This document shows, one piece after another, positions 45,057-55,635 of a stretch of DNA of 64,000 nucleotides. The DNA is from JBBRHQ01 sp963840235 (lineage in GTDB: Bacteria; Actinomycetota; Thermoleophilia; Solirubrobacterales; 70-9). How positions within the stretch are numbered: the first letter of the stretch is position 1; the number at the start of each line of letters is the position of its first letter. Under the pieces are notes generated by a model. The model saw only the letters and a program-made list of their open reading frames with translations. It had not been told where the DNA came from and searched no databases. The translations under genes and the position numbers were made by a program. Where the stretch lies: the NCBI GenBank assembly GCA_963840235.1, contig CAWIYC010000003.1, positions 1 to 64,000 of the forward strand, read 5' to 3'.

Positions 45057-45826
45057 TGAGCGGATCACGGCGCAGAGGAATCGGCCTTCCGGGCCGCCGA
45101 TCGACGCGAGGCTCGGGCGCTGCGCCGCCGGCAGTGGTGCCGCCGGCTGCGCCCAAGGGTTCGGCGGTGCCGCCTTCCGAGCTTCGTAACCGCCGCGAGG
45201 CGCTGGCCAGGGAGTTCGCCGAGCTGCAGTGGGATCTGGGTGGCCTGGCATATGAGATGGCCAGCCGTGACCACTTCCGCCTCGACGTCCTCACCAGGCA
45301 GGCCGGGAAGCTGCAGCAGGTCGATGCCGAGCTCGCGGAGGTCGAGAGGCTGCTGAAGCTCGACGAGGCCGGCGCTGCCGGTGCCTGCCCGTCATGCGGG
45401 GCGCTCTATGCGCGGGGCGCGGTCTTCTGCTGGCAGTGCGGCACGGACCTGATGCAGATGACGGGATTGCCCGAGGCCGCTCCGCCCAACACCGCGGCGC
45501 CGGGAGCCGCTCCGGAGCTGACGGAGACTCCCGCCGTCCCGTCGCCGGCTGGAGCATCCACCGCGCCGCCCGTCCCGCCACCGCCCGTCCCGCCACCGCC
45601 CGTCCCGCCGCCAGCTGCCCAGCCACCGCCCGCCCCTCAGCCACCGGTCGCCCCTTCTCCGGAAGCCCAACCGGCCGTTGACCCGATACCGCCGACGCCA
45701 CCCCCGACGACGCCACCGCATTGGGATGGGCAGGGACCGCCTTCGCCCGTGCCGGTCGCCGAGCCTCCGCCGTCCCCCTCGGTTGCCCCCGCCTCTGACC
45801 CGATCGAGGGCCCAGTTGGCGGCTGA
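45056..45826 (+). CDS. coiled-coil / zinc-ribbon / proline-rich protein
   Basis: A 256-residue protein: basic N-terminus, a helical segment (NRREALAREFAELQWDLGGL to QVDAELAEVERLLKLDEAG) likely to form a coiled coil, a zinc ribbon CPSCGALYARGAVFCWQCG, and a C-terminal half made mostly of Pro, Ala and Val with tandem PPPPVP units. No membrane segment is evident. Its ATG overlaps the previous stop and its end overlaps the next start. Function unknown; the proline tail suggests a flexible linker or docking role. Confidence 0.75.
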   Translation: MSGSRRRGIGLPGRRSTRGSGAAPPAVVPPAAPKGSAVPPSELRNRREALAREFAELQWDLGGLAYEMASRDHFRLDVLTRQAGKLQQVDAELAEVERLLKLDEAGAAGACPSCGALYARGAVFCWQCGTDLMQMTGLPEAAPPNTAAPGAAPELTETPAVPSPAGASTAPPVPPPPVPPPPVPPPAAQPPPAPQPPVAPSPEAQPAVDPIPPTPPPTTPPHWDGQGPPSPVPVAEPPPSPSVAPASDPIEGPVGG

Positions 45827-47321
45827 GCCCTGTCCAGGCTGCGGCAATCCCACCGCAGGGGACCAGCGTTATTGCATCGCGTGCGGAGCCGGACTGAGGC
45901 GATCCGGCCCGCCCGCCGGCAAGCCTGCCGAGCCTGGGGTCGTGAACTCGGCCGGGACCGCCCGCCCGGATGCCAAGGATCAGGCATCTCCGATCGAGAA
46001 GCAGAGCGGTGCGCAAAGCGCCCTGCCGCCGTGGCTCGCCTGGGCCTCGCGAGTGGTGACCGACCGTCGTTGGGCGGCACCCCTGAGCGCCTGCGCGCTC
46101 GGCCTCGGCCTCTTCATCGGGGTGGCGGTGGGGCCGGGCGCCGCGGGCGGACTGGCCAGTGGGGCCGGGCAGATCATCCGTCTCCCAGCCGCGCTCTTCG
46201 GCAGCGGCGGCGGTGACACGGCCGATACCTCGGGGGGTGGTGGCTCGAACGCTCCACTTGCGGCGTTGGGGAGCCCTGTCGGGAACTCCCAGACGCCGGC
46301 TCCGGCTGCCCCAGTCGCGCCCCCGGTTTCGCCGGTGCCATTCCCTTCGGCAACGCCCAGCGTGCCGTCATCCGGCCCGGCTCCGACCCCTCCCGAGCCC
46401 CCGGCCCGACCCAAGCAGCAGCACAACCCGACACCGCCCAAGCACGAACCACCACCGAAACAGCAGACGCTGCGCGGCGTGGTCGTCCATGTCAACGCCG
46501 CCGCCCACAGCTACACGGTCGCGGCCTCCGGGGGCGGTGACCTGAACGCCGTTCATGCCTCGACGCTTCCCGAACCGGGTACGAAGGTAAAGGTCCCGGT
46601 GCGTCCTTTGTTCAACGGCACCTATGCCGAGGACGGCGATCGCAGCGCAAAAGGACGCGCCGAGAGCGCCGAGCTGACGGGCATCGTCACATTCCGCGAC
46701 CCGACCACCGATTCCTACACGGTGTCGAAGCGGGGCATCTCGACGCTGGTGAGGGTCCGCCCCGACGGGAGCGACTCTCAGGTGCCCCCACCGGATCTGG
46801 GCAGCTACGTCGATGTCGAGGTCGAGATCGAATCGGCTCCGGCGCAGCGAGCGCGGCGTCTTCGCCCCGGAAAGCTGATCGGCGCTCTCACGCGGTTGCT
46901 GGCAGCGGACAGGAAGAAGCCTGGAACGGCAACGGCTCGCGCAGGCGATGCTCCCCAAGACTGCACACCGGATGCGTCACCCGATCCGCCGCCCGAGATC
47001 GAGCCCGGAGCGAGCCTGTGGCAGTCCTCGATCGAGGTCAAGGACCAATTCACCTACAGCGACTTCGAGGGCATAGTCATCTCCTGTCCCGAGACCAGGA
47101 AGCTGGTGCTCTCCGCCGATGACATCCGCGAGGGCGGCCAGGACCTGACCTTCACTGCGGTGAAGCGCATCGATCTCTCCAAGCTCACGATCGGGGATTC
47201 GGTCGACGTGACGGCGACAATCGGCGAGGGTGGATCGCTCTCGCTCTCCGGCGTGGTCAGCGACGAGGGCGCCGCTGGGGCCAACGACTCCTCCTCCGGC
47301 CAGGGCGACCTGGCCGGCTGA
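45816..47321 (+). CDS. zinc-ribbon membrane protein with long extracytoplasmic part
   Basis: A 501-residue protein from TTG 45816 (GAGGG 6 bases upstream). An N-terminal zinc ribbon PCPGCGNPTAGDQRYCIACG is followed by a membrane region near residue 95-140 (LSACALGLGLFIGVAVGPGA), a Pro-rich linker, then two beta-rich stretches with TLRGVVVHVNAAAHSYTVAA and LTGIVTFRDPTTDSYTVSKR. A C-terminal third contains a Cys pair (DCTP, ISCP). The repeated G-IV---D--T-SYTV pattern suggests OB-like or DUF5666-like domains. Third zinc-ribbon gene in a row behind pstB. Function unknown. Confidence 0.78.
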   Translation: MAAEPCPGCGNPTAGDQRYCIACGAGLRRSGPPAGKPAEPGVVNSAGTARPDAKDQASPIEKQSGAQSALPPWLAWASRVVTDRRWAAPLSACALGLGLFIGVAVGPGAAGGLASGAGQIIRLPAALFGSGGGDTADTSGGGGSNAPLAALGSPVGNSQTPAPAAPVAPPVSPVPFPSATPSVPSSGPAPTPPEPPARPKQQHNPTPPKHEPPPKQQTLRGVVVHVNAAAHSYTVAASGGGDLNAVHASTLPEPGTKVKVPVRPLFNGTYAEDGDRSAKGRAESAELTGIVTFRDPTTDSYTVSKRGISTLVRVRPDGSDSQVPPPDLGSYVDVEVEIESAPAQRARRLRPGKLIGALTRLLAADRKKPGTATARAGDAPQDCTPDASPDPPPEIEPGASLWQSSIEVKDQFTYSDFEGIVISCPETRKLVLSADDIREGGQDLTFTAVKRIDLSKLTIGDSVDVTATIGEGGSLSLSGVVSDEGAAGANDSSSGQGDLAG

Positions 47322-47431
47322 TCACGCTCCCGCGAGCTTTGCATTCCTCTCACTATGGGAGGAAATTGAAGTTTCGGCTGGAGGGTGGCTCAGGCCCAGC
47401 CCCAGCCGGCGAACCGCGTCTTCCTCGGCGC

Positions 47432-48647
47432 TCAGCCCGCGGCCGCTGAGGGGGCGGCCACATCGGGAGGCTCGCCCGCCTCGGCGGTGCCCTTGCGCAG
47501 CTCGAGGCCGATCAGGGGATATACGAGAGTGGAGATGATCGCCGCCCCGACCAGAGCCGCCGAGGTGGTCGAGCGCATGTGACCCTCCTCGACCGCGATC
47601 GTCGTGATCGCGACGACCAGCGGCAACTGAGTGGCGCGAGAAGAAGCCGAGGGCGATGCGGTCGCGACGGTCCATCCGGTCGCGGTAGAGGAGGAGAGCC
47701 GGGATTCCGCGCACGACCAGGAAGAGGACGAGGAACAGCGGCAACTTCAGCAGCGCCGAGCTGTTCGAGAGCAGCGCGTCGAGGTCGAAAGCGATGCCGC
47801 TGGTGACGAAGAAGAAGGGAATCAGGAAGCCGAAGCCGACCGCGGTCAGCTTCGACTCGAACACCTCGACCTCGTGCCCCTTGAGCGCGATCCGGGTGAT
47901 CAACCCGGCGACGAAGCCGCCGAGGAGGATGTCGAGGCCGAGGTCGCTGGCAATCGCGACGAGGCCAAAGACGAGGACCATCGCGATCCGCACCGCCAGC
48001 TGGCTGCTCGACTCGAAGGTACTCTCGAGCAGACTCCAGCCCGGTACCACCAGCCGCACCGATAGGAGTGCGATCGCGATCGCCAGGACGACGAAGGCGA
48101 CCAGGAGCAGCGCCTCTTTCGCCGGTTGTCCCGCCGAGAGGACGAGGGTGACCAGCAGGATCGGCCCGAACTCGCCCATGGCGCCGGCGGCGAGCAGGTT
48201 GGTGCCAAAGGGGGTCTTCAGCTCGTTGTTGTCGCGCAGGATCGGGATCAGGGTCCCGATCGCGGTCGTCGCTATCGCCGAGCCGGTGTAGAGGAAGGAG
48301 ATGACGACGCCGGCGGCGGCGAGCAGCCCGCCGATCGCGTAGGCGAGCCCCACCGACAGCGCCCAGCCGATCGCGCCGAGCCGCAGCGGGGCCCCGCGGA
48401 TCCGCTCGAAGTCGATCTCGTATCCGGCGAAGAAGAAGAGCATCCCCAGACCGAGGTTCGAGAAGAACTGGATGAAATCGTCGGCGCTGGCGATGTCGAG
48501 AACGTCGGGGCCGATGACGATTCCGAGCAGCAGTTCCAGGACCACGACCGGAGGCGCGAATCTCCCCGGGAACACGGCCACCGTCAGGGAGGCGATCGCC
48601 GCCACCAAGACGATGACGAAGAAGGAGCCGGTGTCGATCGAGATCAT
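47432..48647 (-). CDS. Kef/CPA2-type cation:proton antiporter (one frameshift)
   Basis: A protein of about 405 residues with 11-13 membrane segments: PPVVVLELLLGIVIGPDVLD, MLFFFAGYEIDFERIRG, and TGSAIATTAIGTLIPILRD are typical CPA2 blocks. The last 65 residues (PLVVAITTIAVEEGHM, then STLVYPLIGLELRKG) lie in a different frame. One extra base near 47633-47637 restores ALGFFSATQLPLVVA. No TrkA-N domain is attached. ATG 48647. Convergent with the zinc-ribbon operon; the 110 bases between hold nothing I can identify. Confidence 0.85.
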
Positions 48648-48667
48648 CGGCCCAAGCGGGTTTCGGG

Positions 48668-49135
48668 CTAGGCCTGCTCGCCCGAGATCCCGAGGGTGGC
48701 TGCGATCTCGTCCACCGCGGCCCGCTCGGCCTCGCTCACCCGCTCGCCGCTGAGCCCGAGGAAGCCCTCCCGATGGGCCTCGGCCACCCGCTCGGCCAGA
48801 CCGAGGATGAAGCGCTTGTACTCCTCGACCTCGGCGGGGTCGGCCTTCGCCTCGAGCACGGCGACCGCGTCGCGGAGGTTGCCGAGATTGTGCTGCTTCA
48901 ACTCCTCCACCGAGCCGGAGCGGGTGCGATCGACCTCGGGCTTGGTCGCGGCGACCTCGTCGAGCAACTCGCTCTCACCGTGGTGCTTGCGCGCCTCGGT
49001 GTAGGCCTTTGCCATCGAGAAGCTCTCACGGATCGAGCCGCCACCCTGTGAGGTGATCACGATCATCCCCGCGCTCGGGGGCGCTTCGAGGATCTGCTGC
49101 CACTCCTCCTCGGTGAAATCCGCCTTGCCTGTCAT
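48668..49135 (-). CDS. conserved actinobacterial protein of unknown function
   Basis: A 155-residue soluble protein starting MTGKADFTEEEWQQILEAPP at ATG 49135 and continuing AGMIVITSQGGGSIRESFSM, then EEYKRFILGLAERVAEAHRE and AERAAVDEIAATLG. I recognise the family as widespread in actinobacteria but uncharacterised; the pattern suggests a helical bundle. The open frame upstream of 49135 overlaps the divergent hutH start and is ignored. It sits 20 bases upstream of the antiporter gene, possibly co-transcribed. Confidence 0.8.
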   Translation of the reverse strand: MTGKADFTEEEWQQILEAPPSAGMIVITSQGGGSIRESFSMAKAYTEARKHHGESELLDEVAATKPEVDRTRSGSVEELKQHNLGNLRDAVAVLEAKADPAEVEEYKRFILGLAERVAEAHREGFLGLSGERVSEAERAAVDEIAATLGISGEQA

Positions 49136-49202
49136 CCACTCTCCTCTGTCGGGTCGGGCCGGCCTGATGGCCGCTTGCGGTCGCGGGCGAGATACTAAGC
49201 CC

Positions 49203-50741
49203 GTGACCGCCACTGTGGAGATCGGTTCGGGCGGCGTCGGCGCCGGCGATGTCATCGCCGTCGCCCGCGGCGGCGCGGTCGCGACGCTCGGCTCCGAGGC
49301 GCGCAGGGCGATGGAGCGCAGCGCCGCGATCGTCGAGCGGCTCGCCGCCTCGGAGGAGCCGGCCTACGGCGTGACGACCGGGTTCGGCTCACTGGCCACG
49401 ACCCGGATACCGGCCTCCCGGCGCGAGGAGCTCCAGCGGGCGCTGATCCGCTCCCACGCTGCCGGGATGGGCCCTCCGGTCGAGGCCGAGGTGGTGCGGG
49501 CGATGATGCTGCTGCGCGCCCGCACCCTGGCGATGGGCTTCTCGGGCGCCCGCCCGGTGCTGGCCGAGACGATCCTGGCCCTGCTCGAGGCAGGGCTCAG
49601 CCCGGTCGTCCCCGAGCACGGCTCGCTCGGCGCCAGCGGCGACCTGGCGCCGCTTGCGCACTGCGCCCTGGCCCTGATCGGCGAGGGCGAGGTGACCGAT
49701 CGCGACGGCGCCCCGCGGGCGGCGGCGGAGGCGATGCGCGAGGCCGGGATCGCGCCCGTCACCCTGGAGGCGAAGGAAGGCCTGGCGCTGATCAACGGCA
49801 CCGACGGCATCCTCGGCATGCTGGTCCTGGCGATCGCCGACCTGCGGGCGCTGCTGCGGGCGGCCGAGATCGCAGCGGCGATGTCGGTCGAGGCGCTGCT
49901 GGGCACCGATCGCGCCTTCGCCGAGGACCTGGTCGGATTGCGGCCGCAGCCGGGCCAGGCGAACAGCGCCGCCAACCTGCGGGCGCTGCTGGCCGGCTCG
50001 GAGATCGTCGCCTCGCACCGCGAGGGCGACCCCAGGGTTCAGGACGCCTACTCGCTGCGCTGCGCGCCGCAGGTGATCGGCGCCGCTCGCGACACCCTCG
50101 CACACGCCGAAGGTATTGCCGCCGCTGAGCTCGGCGCGGCGATTGACAACCCGATGATCCTCCCCGACGGCAGGGTCGAGTCCTGCGGCAACTTCCACGG
50201 GGCGCCGCTGGCCCACGCCTGCGACTTCCTCGCGATCGCCGCCTCCGACGTCGGGGCGATCGCCGAGCGCCGCACCGACCGCCTGCTCGACGCGGGCCGC
50301 TCCCACGGCCTGCCCCCGTTCCTCGCCGAGGACGCCGGAGTCAACTCGGGGATGATGATCGCCCAGTACACCCAGGCCGCCATGGTCGCCGAGGGCCGGC
50401 GGCTGGCGGTGCCGGCGGGGGTGGACTCGCTCCCGACCAGCGCGATGCAGGAGGACCATGTCTCGATGGGCTGGGGGGCGGCGCGGAAGCTCCGCGCCTC
50501 CGTCGACAACCTGGCCCGGGTGATCGCGGTCGAGGTCGCCTGTGCGGCCCGCGGCCTCGACCTGCGGGCGCCGCTGGAGCCGGCAGCCGCGACCGCGGCT
50601 GCGCTGGCGGAGGTGCGGGCTTCGGTGCCTGGGCCGGGGGCCGATCGCTGGCTCTCACCCGAGCTGGCGGCGGTCGAGGCGCTGGTCGCCGGAGGAGCGC
50701 TGCTCGAGGCCGTCGAGACCGAGATCGGGCAGCTTCGATGA
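49203..50741 (+). CDS. hutH: histidine ammonia-lyase
   Basis: First step of histidine catabolism: histidine to trans-urocanate plus ammonia. A 512-residue protein, the normal length. The MIO cofactor precursor Ala-Ser-Gly is present in GSLGASGDLAPLAH (about residue 145). YGVTTGFGSLA near residue 56 carries the catalytic Tyr, and QEDHVSMGW and NDGILGM-like (NGTDGILGM) blocks are intact. GTG 49203 is chosen because family similarity begins there. First gene of hutH-hutU-def-hutF-hutI; 16 bases before hutU. Confidence 0.95.
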   Translation: MTATVEIGSGGVGAGDVIAVARGGAVATLGSEARRAMERSAAIVERLAASEEPAYGVTTGFGSLATTRIPASRREELQRALIRSHAAGMGPPVEAEVVRAMMLLRARTLAMGFSGARPVLAETILALLEAGLSPVVPEHGSLGASGDLAPLAHCALALIGEGEVTDRDGAPRAAAEAMREAGIAPVTLEAKEGLALINGTDGILGMLVLAIADLRALLRAAEIAAAMSVEALLGTDRAFAEDLVGLRPQPGQANSAANLRALLAGSEIVASHREGDPRVQDAYSLRCAPQVIGAARDTLAHAEGIAAAELGAAIDNPMILPDGRVESCGNFHGAPLAHACDFLAIAASDVGAIAERRTDRLLDAGRSHGLPPFLAEDAGVNSGMMIAQYTQAAMVAEGRRLAVPAGVDSLPTSAMQEDHVSMGWGAARKLRASVDNLARVIAVEVACAARGLDLRAPLEPAAATAAALAEVRASVPGPGADRWLSPELAAVEALVAGGALLEAVETEIGQLR

Positions 50742-50757
50742 GGACGAGGAGGAAGGG

Positions 50758-52422
<1,665 letters not shown>

Positions 52423-52442
52423 ATGATCGACTTTGGCTTCGC

Positions 52443-52480
52443 TGAACGGTCTTGGTCGCCATAGCGACCACAAACGTTCA
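52443..52480 (+). other. intra-operon inverted repeat between hutU and def
   Basis: TGAACG and TGGTCGC pair with GCGACCA and CGTTCA around a CATA loop; the inner 7-bp and outer 6-bp arms are separated by 4-base internal loops. It lies in the only large gap of the hut operon. It could be an attenuator, an RNA-processing site, an operator or a terminator. The flanking TCGCTGAACGGT core is shared with the hairpin at 38531. Confidence 0.6.
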
Positions 52481-52516
52481 CTCGACTGGCCGGCACCGCG
52501 AGGATGGGTCCGCCCG

Positions 52517-53090
52517 GTGAGCGTCCGCGAGATCGTCACCATCGGCGACCCGGTGCTGCGCCGGCGCGGACGCGAGCTCGCAGCAGGCTGAGATCGCCTC
52601 GGCCGAGGTGCAGTCGCTGATCGACGACATGGTCGAGACGATGAGGACGGCCGGGGGCGCCGGGCTCGCCGCCAACCAGGTCGGCGAGGCGGTGCGGGTG
52701 GCGGTGGCCGAGGTCGACGGCTCCAACCCCCGCTACCCCTACAAGCCCCCCATTCCGCTGACGGTGATGATCAACCCCGAGATCGAGCGGCTCGGCGACG
52801 AGACCCTGCTGATCAACGAGGGCTGTCTCTCGATTCCCGACCTCCGGGGCGATGTCGAGCGCCACCTCAACGTCCGCGTCCGCTATCTCGATCGCCATGG
52901 GGAGCAGTGCGCGCAGGACCTCGGGGGGCTGACCGCCGGCACCTTCCAGCACGAGCTCGACCACCTCGACGGTGTCCTGATCGTCGATCGCGCCGACCCC
53001 CGCACCCTGGCGACCTGGGAGCAGTTCGAGCGCCACGGGCGCGACGCCTTCCTCGAGCGAATCGCCGAATACGCCCGGGAGGCGCCGTGA
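52517..53090 (+). CDS. def: peptide deformylase family protein in the hut operon (one frameshift)
   Basis: A polypeptide-deformylase-fold metallohydrolase of about 190 residues. All three active-site motifs are present: GAGLAANQVG, EGCLSIPD and the metal-binding QHELDH. GTG 52517 starts SVREIVTIGDPVLRRRGREL; an extra base near 52582-52587 shifts the frame and AEIASAEVQSLIDDMVETMR resumes. The stop overlaps the hutF start (GTGA). Normal PDF removes formyl from initiator Met. Here the neighbour HutF makes N-formyl-glutamate and no hutG is in the operon, so a role in deformylating formylglutamate is possible but unproven. Confidence 0.88.
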
Positions 53091-54418
53091 CCTCCTACTG
53101 GTGCGAGCTGGCCTGGCGCGGGGGGGAGGAGGCCGAGCCCGGGGTGCTGGTCGAGACCGAGGGCGATCGGATCGCCGCGGTCGGCCGGGCGCCGGAGCCA
53201 CCCCCCGGTGCCACCCGCCTCGCGGGGCTGACGATCCCGGGCCTCGCCAACGCCCACTCGCACGCATTCCAGCGGGCGATCCGTGGCCGCACCCACTCGG
53301 CGACGCGGGGGGACTTCTGGAGCTGGCGCGAGCAGATGTACGCGGCGGCCTCGCGCCTCGACCCCGACTCCTACCTGCGGTTGGCGCGGGCAAGCTTCGC
53401 CGAGATGGCACTGGCGGGGGTCACCGCGGTGGGGGAGTTCCACTACCTCCATCACGGCCCCCGCGGCCGCCGCTACGGGGATCCCAACGCGATGGGGGAG
53501 GCCGTGATCGAGGCCGCCCGCGCGGCCGGGATCCGGATCACGCTGATCGACGCCTGCTACCTGCACGGCGGCATCGGGCGCGAGCCCGACGGGGTGCAGC
53601 TTCGGTTCTCCGACGGCAGCGCCGCGGCCTGGGCCGAGCGGGTGGGGCAGCTGGCGCCGGGAGCGGGAGTCCGGGTCGGCGCCGCCATCCACAGCGTCCG
53701 CGCGCTCGACCCGGCCGCCGCCGCCGAGGTGGCCCGGTGGGCGGGCAAGCGCGGGGCTCCGCTGCACGCCCACGTCTCCGAACAGCCCGCCGAGAACGAG
53801 GAGTGCCTGGCCGAGCACGGGATGACGCCGACGGCGCTGCTGGCCGAGGCCGGGGCGCTCTCGGAGCGCTTCACGGCTATCCACGCCACCCACCTGGCGG
53901 ACAGCGACTTCGGCCTCCTCGGCGAGGCCGGCGCAGGCGTCTGTCTCTGCCCTACGACCGAGCGCGATCTCGCCGACGGGGTCGGCCCCGCCGCCCGGCT
54001 CGCCGGGGCCGGGGCGGCGCTCTGCCTCGGCTCCGACTCCAACTCCGTCATCGACCTCTTCGAGGAGGCGCGAGCGGTGGAGATGGACGAGCGCCTGCTC
54101 AGCGGCATTCGCGGTCGGCACCAGGCCACGGCGCTGCTCGCGGCCGCGACCTCCGCCGGGCACGCCGCAATCGGCTGGGCCGAGGCGGGGAGGATCGAGG
54201 CCGGGGCGATCGCCGATCTGGTCACGGTCGGCCTCGACTCGGTCCGCCTCGCCGGCACCTCTCCCGAGCATGCCCTCGCCTCGGTCGTCTTCGCCGGAGC
54301 CGCCGCCGACGTCCGCGGTGTCGTCTGCGGAGGACGGGAGGTCGTCCGCGATGGGAAGCACGTCTCGATCGACGTCGCCGCCGAGCTGGAGAGCTCGATC
54401 GGAGCCCTGGGCGGATGA
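53087..54418 (+). CDS. hutF: formimidoylglutamate deiminase
   Basis: Converts N-formimidoyl-L-glutamate to N-formyl-L-glutamate plus ammonia. A 443-residue amidohydrolase with metal motif PGLANAHSHAFQRAIRG, the FHYLHHGPRGRRY segment, HAHVSEQPAENEEC and IHATHLADSD, and CLGSDSNSVIDLFEEAR, all diagnostic of HutF. GTG 53087 overlaps the def stop and has GGGAGG upstream. The presence of HutF commits this organism to the five-step hut route, which then needs a formylglutamate deformylase. Confidence 0.94.
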   Translation: MTSYWCELAWRGGEEAEPGVLVETEGDRIAAVGRAPEPPPGATRLAGLTIPGLANAHSHAFQRAIRGRTHSATRGDFWSWREQMYAAASRLDPDSYLRLARASFAEMALAGVTAVGEFHYLHHGPRGRRYGDPNAMGEAVIEAARAAGIRITLIDACYLHGGIGREPDGVQLRFSDGSAAAWAERVGQLAPGAGVRVGAAIHSVRALDPAAAAEVARWAGKRGAPLHAHVSEQPAENEECLAEHGMTPTALLAEAGALSERFTAIHATHLADSDFGLLGEAGAGVCLCPTTERDLADGVGPAARLAGAGAALCLGSDSNSVIDLFEEARAVEMDERLLSGIRGRHQATALLAAATSAGHAAIGWAEAGRIEAGAIADLVTVGLDSVRLAGTSPEHALASVVFAGAAADVRGVVCGGREVVRDGKHVSIDVAAELESSIGALGG

Positions 54419-55593
54419 GCACCCTGGTCGTCGACAACATCGGCTGCCTCGCCACAAACGATCCCGGGCTGGGAGAGGGTCCCCTTGGCCTCGTCCGCGA
54501 CGCGGCCCTCGTCATCGAGGGCGGGAGGGTCGCTGCGGTCGAGGCGCCGGGGGCCGCCGCCGACGAGCGGATAGACGCCCGGGGGCGGGCGGTGATCCCG
54601 GGATTCGTCGACAGCCACACCCACCTCGTCTTCGCCGGCGACCGCTCGCAGGAGTTCGCCGCGCGGATGGCGGGCCGGCCCTATGAGGCGGGCGGCATCC
54701 GGGTCAGCACCGACGCGACCCGGGGCGCAAGTGACGGGGAACTGGAGGCGCTGACCGCACGCCGGCGAGAGGAGGGGCTGAGGGCCGGGATCACGCAGGT
54801 CGAGATCAAGTCCGGGTACGGGCTCGACGTCGCCACCGAGCGCCGCTGCTGCGAGGTAGCCGGCCGCTTCACCGACGACGTCACCTTCCTCGGCGCCCAC
54901 GTCGTCCCGGCCGAGTACGAGGGGCGGGCCGACGACTACGTGGACCTGGTCTGCGGGGAGATGCTCGACGCCTGCGCGCCGCTCTCACGCTGGATAGACG
55001 TCTTCTGCGAGCAGGGGGCCTTCGACGCGGAGCAGTCCCGTGCCGTGCTCGAGGCCGGCCGTCGCGCCGGGTTGGGGATGCGGGTCCACGGCAACCAGCT
55101 GGGCGAGGGGCCGGGGGTGGGCCTGGCGGTCGAGCTCGGTGCCGCATCGGTCGATCACTGCACCTACCTCTCCGACGCCGACGTCGAGGCGCTGGCCGGT
55201 GGCGAGACCGTCGCCACCTTCCTCCCGGCGACGGATTTCTCCACCCGCCAGCCCTACCCCGACGCCCGCCGCGTAATCGACGCCGGGGCCGCGGTGGCGA
55301 TCGCCACCAACACCAATCCCGGTTCCAGCAACACCACCTCGATGAGCTTCTGCATCGCACTCGCGGTGCGGGAGATGCGGATGAGCCCCGACGAGGCCCT
55401 GCTGGCAGCGACCCTTGGCGGAGCGAGGGCACTGCAGCGCGACGACATCGGGAACCTCTCTCCGGGAGCCCGCGCCGACGCGGTCATCCTCGACGCCTCC
55501 TCGCACACGGACCTCGTCTACCGGCCTGGAGTCCCGCTGATCGCGACGACGATCTCCTCGGGCCGGGTCAGCTGGCGGCAGCAGGGCCGCTGA
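54415..55593 (+). CDS. hutI: imidazolonepropionase
   Basis: Third step of the pathway: hydrolyses imidazolonepropionate to formimidoylglutamate. A 392-residue amidohydrolase with PGFVDSHTHLVFAGDRSQEF, the IKSGYGLDVATE loop, RVHGNQLGEGPG, and TNTNPGSSNTTSMSF. ATG 54415 overlaps the hutF stop (ATGA). Last gene of the hut operon; 42 bases separate it from the convergent PEP synthase gene. Confidence 0.95.
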   Translation: MSTLVVDNIGCLATNDPGLGEGPLGLVRDAALVIEGGRVAAVEAPGAAADERIDARGRAVIPGFVDSHTHLVFAGDRSQEFAARMAGRPYEAGGIRVSTDATRGASDGELEALTARRREEGLRAGITQVEIKSGYGLDVATERRCCEVAGRFTDDVTFLGAHVVPAEYEGRADDYVDLVCGEMLDACAPLSRWIDVFCEQGAFDAEQSRAVLEAGRRAGLGMRVHGNQLGEGPGVGLAVELGAASVDHCTYLSDADVEALAGGETVATFLPATDFSTRQPYPDARRVIDAGAAVAIATNTNPGSSNTTSMSFCIALAVREMRMSPDEALLAATLGGARALQRDDIGNLSPGARADAVILDASSHTDLVYRPGVPLIATTISSGRVSWRQQGR

Positions 55594-55635
55594 CGCCGGC
55601 CCCGGCGAGTTGCTCGGTCTCGGCCCGCCGCCGTC

